Origin: Dysosmobacter acutus
GTDB taxonomy: Bacteria; Bacillota; Clostridia; Oscillospirales; Oscillospiraceae
Direction of reading: 5' to 3'
Assembly (NCBI RefSeq): GCF_018919205.1
Contig: NZ_JAHLQN010000001.1
Span: 806,001-870,000 of the forward strand
DNA: 64,000 nt
Numbering within the stretch: position 1 is the stretch's first letter; every line of letters starts with the position of its first letter. Under the pieces are notes generated by a model. It was not told where the DNA came from and did no database searches. It saw nothing but the letters and a program-made list of their open reading frames with translations. The translations under genes and the position numbers were made by a program. Below are positions 8,969 through 19,331 of the stretch, piece by piece.

Positions 8969-10075
8969 TTACAGTCCCCGATAGGTTCTTCCTAACTTGT
9001 CAGCCACCAAAATGGCGTTGTACACCGACTCGGTGGTGACCAGGAAGGGCTCCTGATGGACCAGCGGGCCGTCGGCGGTCTTGCGGGCGATGGCCATGAC
9101 GTTTTCATAGGTGGGCTCCACATTCAGCTGCTCCAGCGTGACAGGCAGCCCGATGTCCACCATGAACCGCATCACCTGATCCACAGTCTCCGTGGGCGTG
9201 TTCTCCAGCACCATCTGGCAGACCACGCCGAAAGCCACCTTCTCGCCGTGGAGGTAGGCATGGGTGGAGGCAAGGGCGGTCAGGCCGGAGTGGATGCCGT
9301 GGGCGGTGGACAGGCCTGTGTTCAAAAAGCCCAGGCCGCTGAGCAGCGTGTTGGCCTCGATGACATTTTCCAGCGCCTCCGTGACAACGCCCTGTTCAAG
9401 GGCGGTCAGGGCGCTGCGCCCGTCGGCAAAGAGAATGTCCCAGCAGGACCGGGCGATGGCCATACCGGCCTTGCAGCGGCGGTGGCCGGAGCCGATGTAG
9501 TTGGGGGAGTCGGACTGGTCGCAGGCCAGCGCTTCCGGATAGGTGGCCAGGGCGTCGCCCATGCCGGCCACAAAGAGGCGCTTGGGCGCCTTAACGATGA
9601 TCTCGCTGTCCACCAGCACCAAATTGGCGTTGTGCTTCATCTTGCGGGACCCAATGTATTCGCCGCCGGCTGTGTAAACCACCGCGATCTCGCTGACCGG
9701 AGCGTCGGTGGAGGCGGAGGAGGGGACGATGATCACAGGCACGTCCATGGTGTCGGAGCAGAGCTTGGCGGTATCCAGCGTCTTGCCGCCGCCCACGCCC
9801 ACAATCAAAGAGGCGTTGTGCTCTTTTGCGACCTTGCTGATGTGAGCGACCTCCTCGTCGCAGCACTCGCCCTGAAACTGGATGGAGACAAAGCTGGTCT
9901 CAGCGCCCTGGTAGGCCTTTTCCAGCTGTGCGTTCAAAGTCGGGTAGAGGAAACTGTCGATCAATACACAGGCGTTCCCATAGGCGGCCGTATACTCCGG
10001 CAGGTGATTGAACTCGCCCGGCCCCTGTATGTATCTGAGGGGACTTCCGAAAGCTCTTGTCGTGGAATTCACCAT
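8969..10075 (-). CDS. GldA-like iron/zinc-containing polyol dehydrogenase
   Basis: Member of the glycerol dehydrogenase / iron-containing alcohol dehydrogenase superfamily. It has the NAD-binding VGVGGGKTLDTAKL, the metal-binding GMGDALATYPEA and the downstream histidine motif STAHGIHSGL. The open frame reaches 10294, but the promoter is at 10172-10200 and homology begins at FGSPLRYIQGPGEF, so ATG 10075 (368 residues) is chosen. ATG 10105 and 10120 are alternatives, with an AGGAGG lying very close to 10105. It is the first gene of the operon, so expression of the whole pathway begins here. Substrate unknown; glycerol-type vicinal diols are typical. Confidence 0.88.
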   Translation of the reverse strand: MVNSTTRAFGSPLRYIQGPGEFNHLPEYTAAYGNACVLIDSFLYPTLNAQLEKAYQGAETSFVSIQFQGECCDEEVAHISKVAKEHNASLIVGVGGGKTLDTAKLCSDTMDVPVIIVPSSASTDAPVSEIAVVYTAGGEYIGSRKMKHNANLVLVDSEIIVKAPKRLFVAGMGDALATYPEALACDQSDSPNYIGSGHRRCKAGMAIARSCWDILFADGRSALTALEQGVVTEALENVIEANTLLSGLGFLNTGLSTAHGIHSGLTALASTHAYLHGEKVAFGVVCQMVLENTPTETVDQVMRFMVDIGLPVTLEQLNVEPTYENVMAIARKTADGPLVHQEPFLVTTESVYNAILVADKLGRTYRGL

Positions 10076-10171
10076 ACTCCGTAGCGCGCTGCTTGACGCG
10101 CGCATACCCTCCTGTTCCATTTTTAAAGTTTTAACAGCTTTCTCAAACGGAAAGCGATTGAAGTTATCTCT

Positions 10172-10200
10172 ACTATAGTCACATTGAAAAATATTTTCAA
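10172..10200 (-). promoter_or_regulatory. Promoter and palindromic operator of the GldA-GrdB operon
   Basis: On the minus strand TTGAAA (10195-10200), a 17-bp spacer and TATAGT (10172-10177) make a good sigma-A promoter. The -35 box is part of a perfect 17-bp palindrome (10184-10200, TTGAAAA-ATA-TTTTCAA read on the plus strand), a candidate operator, perhaps for the RpiR protein. Confidence 0.65.
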
Positions 10201-10620
10201 TAATAATTTTCAAACTCTTTACATTTTCTATGTTCTTCATGAAAATCCCAAGAGGCAATTGGATGAAATACACAAGGAACGGTTGATAACTCAATCGAAT
10301 TTGTGGAAAAAATCAGATCAAAGAAAAATATTGCATCAAAATAAAGCGATATCCTTTGCGAAAAAACCAATAGTAAAAGAAAAAAAGGGGAGAAATAAGG
10401 CATTATGAATAAAAAGGTAAAAAACGGCACTAAAAGTGGGAAATACTGGATTCAATGCGAAAACTATTTTTAAGTTGATGACAAAGCGCTAAGAAATCAC
10501 CAAAAAATATTCAAAAGAAAAATTATTTTCAAAATGATTTTTACCATAAAAGTTTATGCGCCAGCCGGATGGTCCATGCCTTAATTATTGCCCCGCTGCA
10601 GGCGCACAGGTTGGCGCGTG
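10201..10620. other. AT-rich intergenic region without a convincing gene
   Basis: About 420 bp, far richer in A/T than the flanking genes. The short open frames on both strands have no convincing ribosome site and low-complexity translations. It separates the cysK terminator from the operon promoter; I see nothing else in it. Confidence 0.5.
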
Positions 10621-10670
10621 GCGATGCAGAAGGCCCCGATCAGTTGATCGGGGCCTTCTGCATCGCTTTT
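10621..10670. terminator. 22-bp perfect inverted repeat downstream of cysK
   Basis: Arms 10621-10642 and 10645-10666 are perfectly complementary with a 2-nt loop, followed by TTTT on the plus strand only. It lies 30 bp after the cysK stop. It probably ends cysK transcription, although the T-run is on the wrong side for a textbook minus-strand terminator. Confidence 0.6.
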
Positions 10671-10698
10671 GGCGGGGCGCCTTTTCCTGAAAAGGCGG

Positions 10699-11631
10699 TT
10701 ATTCGGAAAAGAGGGGGGTGGAGAGATACCGCTCACCGGTATCGGGCAGCAAGGCCACAATGGTTTTGAACCGGTTCTCCGGACGCCTGGCCAGCTGGAT
10801 GGCGGCCCAGACCGCCGCACCGGAGGAGATGCCTACCAGCACGCCCTCCCTGCGGCCGATGAGCCGAACCGTGGAAAAGGCATCCTCATTCTCCACCGGA
10901 AGGACTTCGTCATAGATGGATGTGTTCAGCACGTCCGGCACAAATCCCGCGCCGATGCCCTGGATTTTATGGGGTCCCGCCGTACCCCCGGTGAGCACCG
11001 GAGAAGCGGCGGGTTCCACCGCCACCACCCGGACAGCGGAGTTTTTGGACTTGAGATACTGTCCCGCGCCGGTGATGGTGCCGCCGGTGCCGATGCCGGA
11101 TACGAAGATATCCACTGCGCCGTCCGTATCTTCCCAGATTTCCGGGCCGGTGGTGGATTGGTGGACGGCCGGGTTGGCCGGGTTGGTAAACTGGCCGGGA
11201 AGAAAGCTGTTTGGAATGGATTTGGCCAGCTCCTCGGCCCTGGCAATGGCGCCGTTCATTCCCTTGGCCCCATCGGAGAGGATGACCTCCGCGCCATAGG
11301 CCTTCATCAGCTGCCGGCGCTCCACGCTCATGGTCTCCGGCATAACAAGGAGGATGCGGTAGCCTCTTGCAGCTGCCACAGAGGCCAGGGCGACGCCGGT
11401 GTTGCCGGAGGTGGGCTCGATGATGACGGATCCGCTTTTCAGCCGCCCGTCTGCCTCCGCATTGTCGATCATGGCCTTTGCCACCCGGTCTTTTACAGAT
11501 CCCGCCGGATTAAAGTACTCCAGCTTTCCAAGGATGCGGGCCTCCAGCTTCAATTCCCGCTCTATATGGGTCAGCTCCAGCAGCGGTGTCCTGCCGATCA
11601 GCTGGTCCACGGATGTATAAATGTGATTCAT
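10699..11631 (-). CDS. cysK: Cysteine synthase A (O-acetylserine sulfhydrylase)
   Basis: PLP enzyme that makes L-cysteine from O-acetylserine and sulfide. The 310 residues show the PLP lysine in NPAGSVKDR (about residues 41-49), the substrate loop PTSGNTG near residue 74 and the phosphate-binding [10 protein letters not shown] near 179, which fits CysK/CysM. ATG 11631 has GGGAGAG upstream. It is monocistronic, with a consensus-like promoter and a roughly 140-nt structured leader that may control translation. Cysteine supply may matter for selenocysteine and Fe-S biology, but nothing in the sequence links it to the neighbouring operon. Confidence 0.96.
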   Translation of the reverse strand: MNHIYTSVDQLIGRTPLLELTHIERELKLEARILGKLEYFNPAGSVKDRVAKAMIDNAEADGRLKSGSVIIEPTSGNTGVALASVAAARGYRILLVMPETMSVERRQLMKAYGAEVILSDGAKGMNGAIARAEELAKSIPNSFLPGQFTNPANPAVHQSTTGPEIWEDTDGAVDIFVSGIGTGGTITGAGQYLKSKNSAVRVVAVEPAASPVLTGGTAGPHKIQGIGAGFVPDVLNTSIYDEVLPVENEDAFSTVRLIGRREGVLVGISSGAAVWAAIQLARRPENRFKTIVALLPDTGERYLSTPLFSE

Positions 11632-11640
11632 AGTAATCTC

Positions 11641-11687
11641 TCCCTGTCAAATCAAATATATGGGCGCATGAACTCCTTTGACAGGGA
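11641..11687 (-). promoter_or_regulatory. Leader hairpin upstream of the cysK ribosome site
   Basis: 11-nt perfect inverted repeat (11641-11651 and 11677-11687) in the cysK 5' UTR. The proximal arm overlaps GGGAGAG, the ribosome site, so folding could block translation. An upstream reading frame (ATG 11743) places three Cys codons in and next to the distal arm. No known riboswitch class was recognised. Confidence 0.45.
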
Positions 11688-11775
11688 CATCGGCCCATCC
11701 GGCGCGGAAAAGCAGGCCGGAGCATGGAAAATGAGCGGTCCATTCAAATACCAACCTTTCAAACAGGTTACAGGG

Positions 11776-11804
11776 AGCATACAACATAAATCATAGTTTG
11801 TCAA
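11776..11804 (-). promoter_or_regulatory. cysK promoter
   Basis: Minus strand TTGACA (11799-11804), 17-bp spacer, TATGCT (11776-11781). It gives an untranslated leader of about 140 nt before cysK. Confidence 0.7.
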
Positions 11805-11975
11805 TAGGAAATATAGAGTTAATTCGGATAATCTGCCTTGAAAAGCAGATACCGGAGGAGGGACGGAGGAGATGATGCACACAAACAGGCAGCGTGCGCT
11901 GGGAAGCGCGGCCGACCTGACAAACCTGACGGCCTACGCTGGGGTTGGCATCCACCTGATAGACCGGAACTGCAC

Positions 11976-12290
11976 TTATTCACTTTTCATACTTTTAAGC
12001 ATGGACTTATACTTGCTATCGTTGACAAATGAGAATAGTATGGATGGCACTGCAAGTGCAGACAATAGTAGGCATAGTGTAGCGGTACTGACATCAGCGG
12101 AGAAATAAGCCACAGCCCTGTTCAATATAAGCCAGGGAACTCCAAGCAGCAACCATGACACCCCTTGACTGTGAATATAGGACTCTGTCCAGTCGTGTCC
12201 CCTGTATTTAACTGGTATAATTTGAAATCCAAATACGCCAGCAATTCCATAGATTGACCAAAACAGGCTCAATGCAAAAATGACATCCAT
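11976..12290 (-). CDS. Small hypothetical membrane protein (3 predicted helices)
   Basis: 104 residues with three hydrophobic stretches (about 3-22, 47-65 and 71-88) and a charged C-terminal tail. ATG 12290 follows GGGGGT at 7 nt; an in-frame TTG lies directly before it. I do not recognise the family. It stands alone beside a relaxase remnant and is AT-richer than neighbouring genes, so it may be a leftover cargo gene of a decayed mobile element. Confidence 0.55.
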   Translation of the reverse strand: MDVIFALSLFWSIYGIAGVFGFQIIPVKYRGHDWTESYIHSQGVSWLLLGVPWLILNRAVAYFSADVSTATLCLLLSALAVPSILFSFVNDSKYKSMLKSMKSE

Positions 12291-12346
12291 CAAAATTACC
12301 CCCGTTTAACTTCCGATTTGCCACTCTGTTGTTTACAAATAGTATA

Positions 12347-12589
12347 TCATAAGGGGGGCCATAAATCCACTTTCCTTGCCTTTCGTTTGACTGAAGGAGC
12401 GCCGGGGCCGTTTCCGGGATTTCCTGCCTGCTCCCGCTGTTTGGCGACCTCCACGACTTCTGCCTCCCGGGGGCCAAAGGCCCGCTTCACCCGCTCAAAG
12501 CCGGCGGAGATCCGCCGCAGGGCCCTGGTCTCCGCCTCCATTAAGCGGTCAGATAGATGGGCGCTGTTCTCCTCCGCCCGGGTATATAT
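12347..12589 (-). pseudogene. C-terminal remnant of a MobV-type relaxase
   Basis: The minus-strand translation reads LSDRLMEAETRALRR, then FERVKRAFGPREAEVVEVAK, ending at TGA 12347. This parallels the C-terminal coiled-coil tail of the intact relaxase at 33666-35009 (LSERIYEV, then YERVRRAIGTEQADRILEAA). The catalytic N-terminal part is absent. It lies just downstream of the guaA paralogue, where guaA-targeting elements integrate, and is read as debris of such an element. Confidence 0.6.
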
Positions 12590-12603
12590 CACTTGGCGTA
12601 AAA

Positions 12604-12652
12604 TAAAAAAAGCCGCCCTGCTGAACGAAAAGTTCAGCAGGGCGGCTTTTTT
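12604..12652. terminator. Bidirectional intrinsic terminator
   Basis: 16-bp perfect stem (12611-12626 with 12632-12647), GAAAA loop, A-run before and T-run after, so it works on both strands. It is about 120 bp past the guaA paralogue and probably ends that transcript. Confidence 0.85.
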
Positions 12653-12700
12653 GTCCTTTTGTGACGATTCCCCTTGCACATACCGGGCCGACGCAAATCA

Positions 12701-12784
12701 TATCAATCCGGTATCAAGGGCGGCAGTGACGGAAAAAGCCTGTATTCATGCGGGTTTGCACCCTTTCGGACTTCATTCCCATTC
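12701..12784 (+). repeat. Degenerate integrase arm sites and core at the guaA paralogue 3' end
   Basis: Two ATATCAA/GTATCAA-like repeats 11 bp apart (12701-12706 and 12712-12717) lie about 55-70 bp from the end of the guaA paralogue. This mirrors the paired GCTATCAA sites (39073-39090) beside the true guaA core. The gene's end reads GAATGGGAATGA, close to the core GAGTGGGAATAA. Confidence 0.5.
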
Positions 12785-14062
12785 AATGGTGCCGGAGGGC
12801 TTCGGCGTCAGGTCGTAGAGGCAGCGGTTGACGCCCGCCACCTCGCTGGTGATGCGCCGGGTGATCTTCTGGAGAAGGGAGAAGGGCACATCCTCCACCG
12901 TGGCGGTCATGGCGTCCACGGTATTTACGGCCCGCAGGATCACCGGCCAGTCGAAGGTCCGCACGCCGTCCCGCACGCCCACGGACTTAAAGTCGGGCAC
13001 CACGGTGAAATACTGCCACACCTTGCCCTCCAGGCCGGCGTTGGCAAATTCCTCCCGCAAAATGGCGTCGGATTCCCGCACCGCCTCCAGGCGGTCCCGG
13101 GTGATGGCGCCCAGGCAGCGCACTCCCAGGCCGGGGCCGGGGAAGGGCTGGCGGTAGACCATGGAATCCGGCAGGCCCAGGGCCTTGCCGCAGGCGCGGA
13201 CCTCGTCCTTAAAGAGCATCTTCAAAGGCTCCACCAGGGCGAAATCCAGATCCTCCGGCAGGCCGCCCACGTTGTGGTGGGACTTGACCGCCTTGACGGT
13301 CTTGGTGCCGCTTTCAATGATGTCGGGATAAATGGTTCCCTGGCCTAAGAAGCGGATGCCGTCCAGCTTCCGGGCCTCTTCCTCGAAAACGCGGATAAAC
13401 TCTGCGCCGATGATCTTGCGCTTGCGCTCCGGGTCGTCCACGCCGGCAAGCTTGTCCAAAAAGCGGTCCACAGCGTCCACATAGACCAGATTGGCGTCCA
13501 TCTGGTGGCGGAAGACCTCGATCACCTGCTCGGGTTCGCCCTTGCGGAGCAGGCCGTGGTTCACGTGGACGCAGGTGAGCTGCTTGCCGATGGCCTTGAT
13601 GAGCAGGGCGGCCACCACGGAGGAGTCCACGCCGCCGCTGAGAGCCAACAGCACCTTCTGATCGCCCACCTGGCGGCGGATCAGCTCCACTTGGTCGGCA
13701 ATGAAGTTGTCCATGGTCCAGTTGGCCTCGGCGCCGCAGGTGTGGAAGACAAAGTTGGAGAGGGCCTTCTTCCGCTCCGATTCGTCGGCGCTCCAGGGGG
13801 CCTCCCCCTTGTGGTCGGCGGAGAGAACCGGCAGGCCGCAGTTGAGAAGGTCCGCCGAGACGTCGATGGTGACGCCGTCCACCACCCGGTTGGGGCCGCC
13901 GTTGAGGATCACGCCCTTTACGTTGGGGAGGGCCTTGAGCTCCTCCAAGGTGAGATCGTGGGGGTGAATTTCGCTGTAAACGCCAAGAGAGCGAATTTCA
14001 CGGGCAAGACGGGGGTTTTCCTCGCTGCCCAGGTCCAAAATGACAATCATGTCCTGCTTCAT
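12773..14062 (-). CDS. GMP synthase paralogue with truncated, inactive glutaminase domain
   Basis: GuaA-like protein of 429 residues, against 511 for the intact copy at 39149-40684. The ATP-pyrophosphatase domain keeps ALSGGVDSS, the [16 protein letters not shown] stretch, [26 protein letters not shown] and the terminal GTIEWE. In the N-terminal class I amidotransferase domain, GLPVLSADHKG replaces [11 protein letters not shown], losing the nucleophilic cysteine (Asp83 at its place). About 80-100 residues with the catalytic His/Glu are missing. It cannot hydrolyse glutamine itself, so it would need free ammonia or another amidotransferase, or it amidates something other than XMP. ATG 14062 follows AAGGAGG. 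The frame is intact, so it is probably functional. Confidence 0.88.
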   Translation of the reverse strand: MKQDMIVILDLGSEENPRLAREIRSLGVYSEIHPHDLTLEELKALPNVKGVILNGGPNRVVDGVTIDVSADLLNCGLPVLSADHKGEAPWSADESERKKALSNFVFHTCGAEANWTMDNFIADQVELIRRQVGDQKVLLALSGGVDSSVVAALLIKAIGKQLTCVHVNHGLLRKGEPEQVIEVFRHQMDANLVYVDAVDRFLDKLAGVDDPERKRKIIGAEFIRVFEEEARKLDGIRFLGQGTIYPDIIESGTKTVKAVKSHHNVGGLPEDLDFALVEPLKMLFKDEVRACGKALGLPDSMVYRQPFPGPGLGVRCLGAITRDRLEAVRESDAILREEFANAGLEGKVWQYFTVVPDFKSVGVRDGVRTFDWPVILRAVNTVDAMTATVEDVPFSLLQKITRRITSEVAGVNRCLYDLTPKPSGTIEWE

Positions 14063-14251
14063 TGCAGTCCTCCTTAGTATTTTAATAGGGATATCCTACC
14101 ATAGATGCACCGCTTTTCGCAAGAGAGTTCGGCAGCTTCCGCATACTCTGTTTGTGGGACTTATGAGTTCAGGCGATGATCCACAGCTTAAAAAACAAGT
14201 TCTTTTCTGGTAGAATACGTTGCGGCACAAAATGTGATGAAGGAATTCTGT

Positions 14252-14440
14252 ATGGGGGATGGCAACATGAACAACACCGCTGTAAGGGCAATTATCACAG
14301 TTGCTGTATTTTTGCTGCTTTACTGTTTGTCCGGTCCGGTGATCGGATGGACACAATACGACATGTACTTAAAAGGAATTGAATTTTTAGCAGCGGTAAT
14401 TGGCGCGGGCTGTTATTGGATAGGAAGAAATAAAAAATAA
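14252..14440 (+). CDS. Small two-helix membrane protein, function unknown
   Basis: 62 residues starting at ATG 14252, with AAGGA 7 nt upstream. There are two hydrophobic segments (about 11-31 and 40-57) and a basic C-terminus (GRNKK). It is divergent from the guaA paralogue. No family recognised; the good ribosome site and hydrophobic pattern are the only support. Confidence 0.45.
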   Translation: MGDGNMNNTAVRAIITVAVFLLLYCLSGPVIGWTQYDMYLKGIEFLAAVIGAGCYWIGRNKK

Positions 14441-14523
14441 GTTGCTGTTTGATTGCAGCTTTTATTCAGGGAGGCCTATATTATTTGAATGAAAAACACG
14501 TTAAGATACACAGATAAGGATAA

Positions 14524-14554
14524 CGGCAGCCTCCGATTTTTCCGGAGGCTGCCG
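14524..14554. terminator. Terminator at the end of the V-ATPase operon
   Basis: 12-bp GC-rich stem (14524-14535 with 14543-14554), 7-nt loop, just past the atpD stop. The tail is only moderately T-rich. It may also end the small plus-strand gene before it. Confidence 0.65.
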
Positions 14555-14562
14555 TATTGGAT

Positions 14563-15189
14563 TCAATCTGGGCGCTGGGCCTGCTTCTGCCGCTTGATCA
14601 CCTTCAGGCGGGAGAACTCCTCCCGCTCTTTTTCCTCAAGAGCGTCGGTGATGAATTTCACCGTGGATTCCAGGGTGGGGATGCTCACGTTTTTCAGCGC
14701 GTTGGCCCTGCGCTGGGTCTTGACAATGGCCTGTGCCAGGCGAAAGGCGCTGTTCTCCACCTCCGCCAGAAGAGCGGTCATCCGTTTGGCCTCGCAGAAG
14801 CGGCAATAGGCATTGTCCAGCAGGGAGTTGCTCTGGTGAAGCCCATAGGAGAGGGTGCGCTGCGGCTCCTCATATTCCACAATGGGGATATCCACGCCCA
14901 TTACGCTGCGAAAGCGGATGCGCCCGATGCCGTGATCCACCGGAGCGGCCTGTGCCAGATCGCCCACCGAACCCAGTGTCTGATTGGCCTTGGCCAGGGC
15001 CTCGTAGGCCTGCTGATAGGTGGAGCCGATCTCCCGGCGCAGCTGCCTGGACTGGTCCAACAGCGACATCATCTCCCGGATCAGCACGTTGCGCTTTCGG
15101 TCCAGAAGGTCAAAGCCCATGGAGGAGAGGGCAAGTGATTTTTTCGCGGCGATCAGATTGCCCTTGGTGGCAAAAATCTGCTGGCTCAC
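14563..15189 (-). CDS. atpD: V-type ATP synthase subunit D (central stalk)
   Basis: Subunit D forms the rotating central stalk linking the A3B3 head to the membrane ring. The 208 residues are almost wholly helical. The N-terminal [32 protein letters not shown] (described here by residues 5-36) is the typical start of this family, with a second long coiled-coil helix at the C-terminal end. The start overlaps the atpB stop by 4 bp. Last gene of the operon, followed by a terminator. Confidence 0.95.
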   Translation of the reverse strand: MSQQIFATKGNLIAAKKSLALSSMGFDLLDRKRNVLIREMMSLLDQSRQLRREIGSTYQQAYEALAKANQTLGSVGDLAQAAPVDHGIGRIRFRSVMGVDIPIVEYEEPQRTLSYGLHQSNSLLDNAYCRFCEAKRMTALLAEVENSAFRLAQAIVKTQRRANALKNVSIPTLESTVKFITDALEEKEREEFSRLKVIKRQKQAQRPD

Positions 15190-16601
15190 AGCTCCTCACC
15201 CCTTTGATCCAGGAGGGACTGGGCTTCGTCGGGGTGATAGTGTGCCTCCAGCATCTCATTGTCCACCCGGTCCAACTCGCTTTTGGGAAGAAGGGACAAA
15301 AGGGTCCACCCCAGGTCCAGCGTTTCATCCATGGTGCGGCTTTCGTCAAAGCGCTGGGTGATGAAGTGGCGCTCAAAGGCCGTGCCGAACTTCAGGTACT
15401 GCTGATCCACAAGAGAGAGGTCCTCCGCGCCGATCACCGAAGCAAGGGACCGGGTATCCTGGACATGGGCGTAGGCGGCGAACAGCTGGTTGGAGACGGA
15501 GGCGTGATCAGCCCGGGTATAGCCCTCGCCGATGCCGTCCTTCATGAGGCGGGACAGGGAGGGGAGCACCGCCACGGGGGGATAGACGCCGGTGGCGTCC
15601 AAAGAGCGGTCCAGCACGATCTGGCCCTCGGTGATATAGCCGGTCAGGTCGGGAACCGGATGGGTGATGTCGTCGTTGGGCATGGTGAGAATGGGAATCT
15701 GGGTGACGGAGCCGGAAGCGCCCTTGACAATGCCGGCCCGCTCATAGAGGGAGGCCAGGTCGGAGTACAGGTAGCCGGGGTAGCCCTTTCGCCCGGGGAT
15801 CTCACCCTTGGAGGAGGAGAACTCCCGCAGAGCCTCGCAGTAGGCGGTGACGTCGGTCATGATGACAAGGATGTGCATGCCCAACTCGAAGGCAAGGTAC
15901 TCCGCGGCGGTCAGGGCACAGCGGGGCGTCAGGATCCGCTCGATGATGGGGTCGTTGGAGAGGTTCAAAAACATGGTGGTCCGGTCCATCACACCCGCCT
16001 CTTCAAAGGAGCGGCGGAAGTAGTCGGCCACGTCGTTTTTTACGCCGATGGCGGCGAAGACGATGCCGAAGCGGGTGCCGTCGGCTTTGGCCAGGCGCGC
16101 CTGGCGCACGATCTGGACGGCTAACTTGTTGTGCTGCATGCCGGGACCGGAGAAGATGGGCAGCTTCTGCCCGCGGATCAGGGTCATCAAGCAGTCGATG
16201 GAGGAAATGCCGGTGTGGATATAGTCCTGGGGATAGACCCGGGCCACGGGGTTCAGGGGCAGGCCGTTGATATCGGCCTTCTTTTCGGAGAAGAGGGGCC
16301 CCAGGCCGTCGATGGGACGGCCGGCGCCATCAAAAATGCGGCCGGGCAGCTCCGGAGATAGCGCAAGCTCCATGGGATGACCCGTCATGGACACATGGAC
16401 GCCGCTCAGCCCCAAGTCGTTTGTACCTTCAAACACCTGGATGATGCAGCGCTCACCCTCAATCTGCACCACCCGCCCCGAGCGGATGCTCCCGTCGCTC
16501 AGCCGCAGGCGGACCATTTCGTCGAAGCCCGCGCCGGTGACGCCGTCCAGCGCCACCAGAGGGCCGTTGATCTCGCTCAGGCCGGTCAAATCAATGCTCA
16601 T
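15186..16601 (-). CDS. atpB: V-type ATP synthase subunit B
   Basis: Non-catalytic head subunit. It keeps the nucleotide-fold layout, but the P-loop position reads [11 protein letters not shown] instead of GxxxxGK[T/S], as expected for B. Also seen are [17 protein letters not shown] and [22 protein letters not shown] 16601 is chosen over GTG 16619 because GGGAGGGAG lies just upstream; this gives 471 residues. Overlap-level spacing with atpA and atpD indicates one operon. Confidence 0.96.
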   Translation of the reverse strand: MSIDLTGLSEINGPLVALDGVTGAGFDEMVRLRLSDGSIRSGRVVQIEGERCIIQVFEGTNDLGLSGVHVSMTGHPMELALSPELPGRIFDGAGRPIDGLGPLFSEKKADINGLPLNPVARVYPQDYIHTGISSIDCLMTLIRGQKLPIFSGPGMQHNKLAVQIVRQARLAKADGTRFGIVFAAIGVKNDVADYFRRSFEEAGVMDRTTMFLNLSNDPIIERILTPRCALTAAEYLAFELGMHILVIMTDVTAYCEALREFSSSKGEIPGRKGYPGYLYSDLASLYERAGIVKGASGSVTQIPILTMPNDDITHPVPDLTGYITEGQIVLDRSLDATGVYPPVAVLPSLSRLMKDGIGEGYTRADHASVSNQLFAAYAHVQDTRSLASVIGAEDLSLVDQQYLKFGTAFERHFITQRFDESRTMDETLDLGWTLLSLLPKSELDRVDNEMLEAHYHPDEAQSLLDQRGEEL

Positions 16602-16615
16602 TTGTCTCCCTCCCG

Positions 16616-18372
<1,757 letters not shown>

Positions 18373-18376
<4 letters not shown>

Positions 18377-19002
18377 AGCTGATCACCTCCCGGGCCAAGG
18401 AAAAGTTCCGAAGTTTCGTAAAACCACTGGCGCTGGGCCTCCAGGGCCGAGTCCAGCGTTTCATCGGCGGCTCTGCCGCTCCCGGGCAGAGAGACAAGCA
18501 GCCCGCCCAGTGCAATGGCGCCCGCCGCCTCCACGCGGCAGGGTGCGCCGCAGGCCTGGATCAGCTCTTTTTCGTACCGGAGGTCCTCCGCTCGCACCTG
18601 GAGCACTACTTCCTCCCCACTGCGCCGGAGGCCGGCGGCCGCGCCGGCCTTCCTGCGGAGATAGGCTGCGTAATCCGGGCCGGCGGCAAAGGCGCTCAGC
18701 CGCTCTCTGGCCTGGGAGAAGAGCTCGTCGGTGAGCTGGGAGCGGCGCTCATAGAGCTGGCGGCGCAGCTTGTTCCGACGGACCGAGACCCTCTGACCCG
18801 CTTCATGCTCAATCCGGAGCCGCTCCTCATCCAACATGTGGTGGGAGTTCCCCCGGGCGTCGTCCTTGCATTTGCCCAACTCAGCGGCGCGGAAGGACTC
18901 CAGTTCCGCGTCGATTTTGGCGATCCGCGCGTCGGCCTGACGCATGATGCTCTGGCGGAACTGCTCACGCTTTTTTTGAATATCCCGCTGAGACGCTTTC
19001 AT
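18373..19002 (-). CDS. atpE: V-type ATP synthase subunit E (peripheral stalk)
   Basis: 209 residues: a long charged N-terminal helix (about 1-110, rich in Arg/Glu/Lys) and a globular C-terminal part, typical of the E stator subunit that pairs with the small coiled-coil subunit encoded first in the operon. Its end overlaps the atpA start by 4 bp. Subunit E sequences diverge quickly, so the call leans on fold and position. Confidence 0.85.
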
Positions 19003-19014
19003 GTGAACTCCTCC

Positions 19015-19320
19015 CTACAGTTTGATGCCCAGAGATTCGCCGATGTACCGCTCCAGAGCGGCCCCCACATCCTCCCCGTGGCGATCGGGAATTTCCACGA
19101 TCAAAGGGCGTTTGTAGTTCCGCTTGCGCTCGTTGATCAGCGCGGAGCAGAGCGAGACAAGCTTGGCCGTCACAAGCACAATGCCGATGTCCGGGTCCTG
19201 TACGGCCTGGCTGAGCGCCTGCTCCACCTCGTCCGCCTGATGGACCACGACGCCTTCAATCCCGGCCAGGCGCATGCCCATCTGGGTATCCATATTGTCG
19301 CTGATTAAAAAGAATTTCAT
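19015..19320 (-). CDS. atpF: V-type ATP synthase subunit F
   Basis: 101 residues, the normal length for subunit F, which caps the central stalk. It begins MKFFLISDNMDTQMGMRLAGIEG in family style (residues 1-23), with an alternating strand/helix pattern and a conserved IGIVLVTAKL core. It lies between atpK and atpE. Confidence 0.9.
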   Translation of the reverse strand: MKFFLISDNMDTQMGMRLAGIEGVVVHQADEVEQALSQAVQDPDIGIVLVTAKLVSLCSALINERKRNYKRPLIVEIPDRHGEDVGAALERYIGESLGIKL

Positions 19321-19331
19321 TGTAAAGCCTC

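Noticed and set aside
10184-10430. Overlapping small open frames on both strands in the AT-rich gap upstream of the GldA-like gene.
   Set aside because: Low-complexity translations, no convincing ribosome sites, and the region holds the operon promoter.
11872-12108. Plus-strand open frame of 78 codons with a GGAGGAG before its ATG.
   Set aside because: It runs antisense through the small membrane protein gene and shows no recognisable domain or coding pattern.
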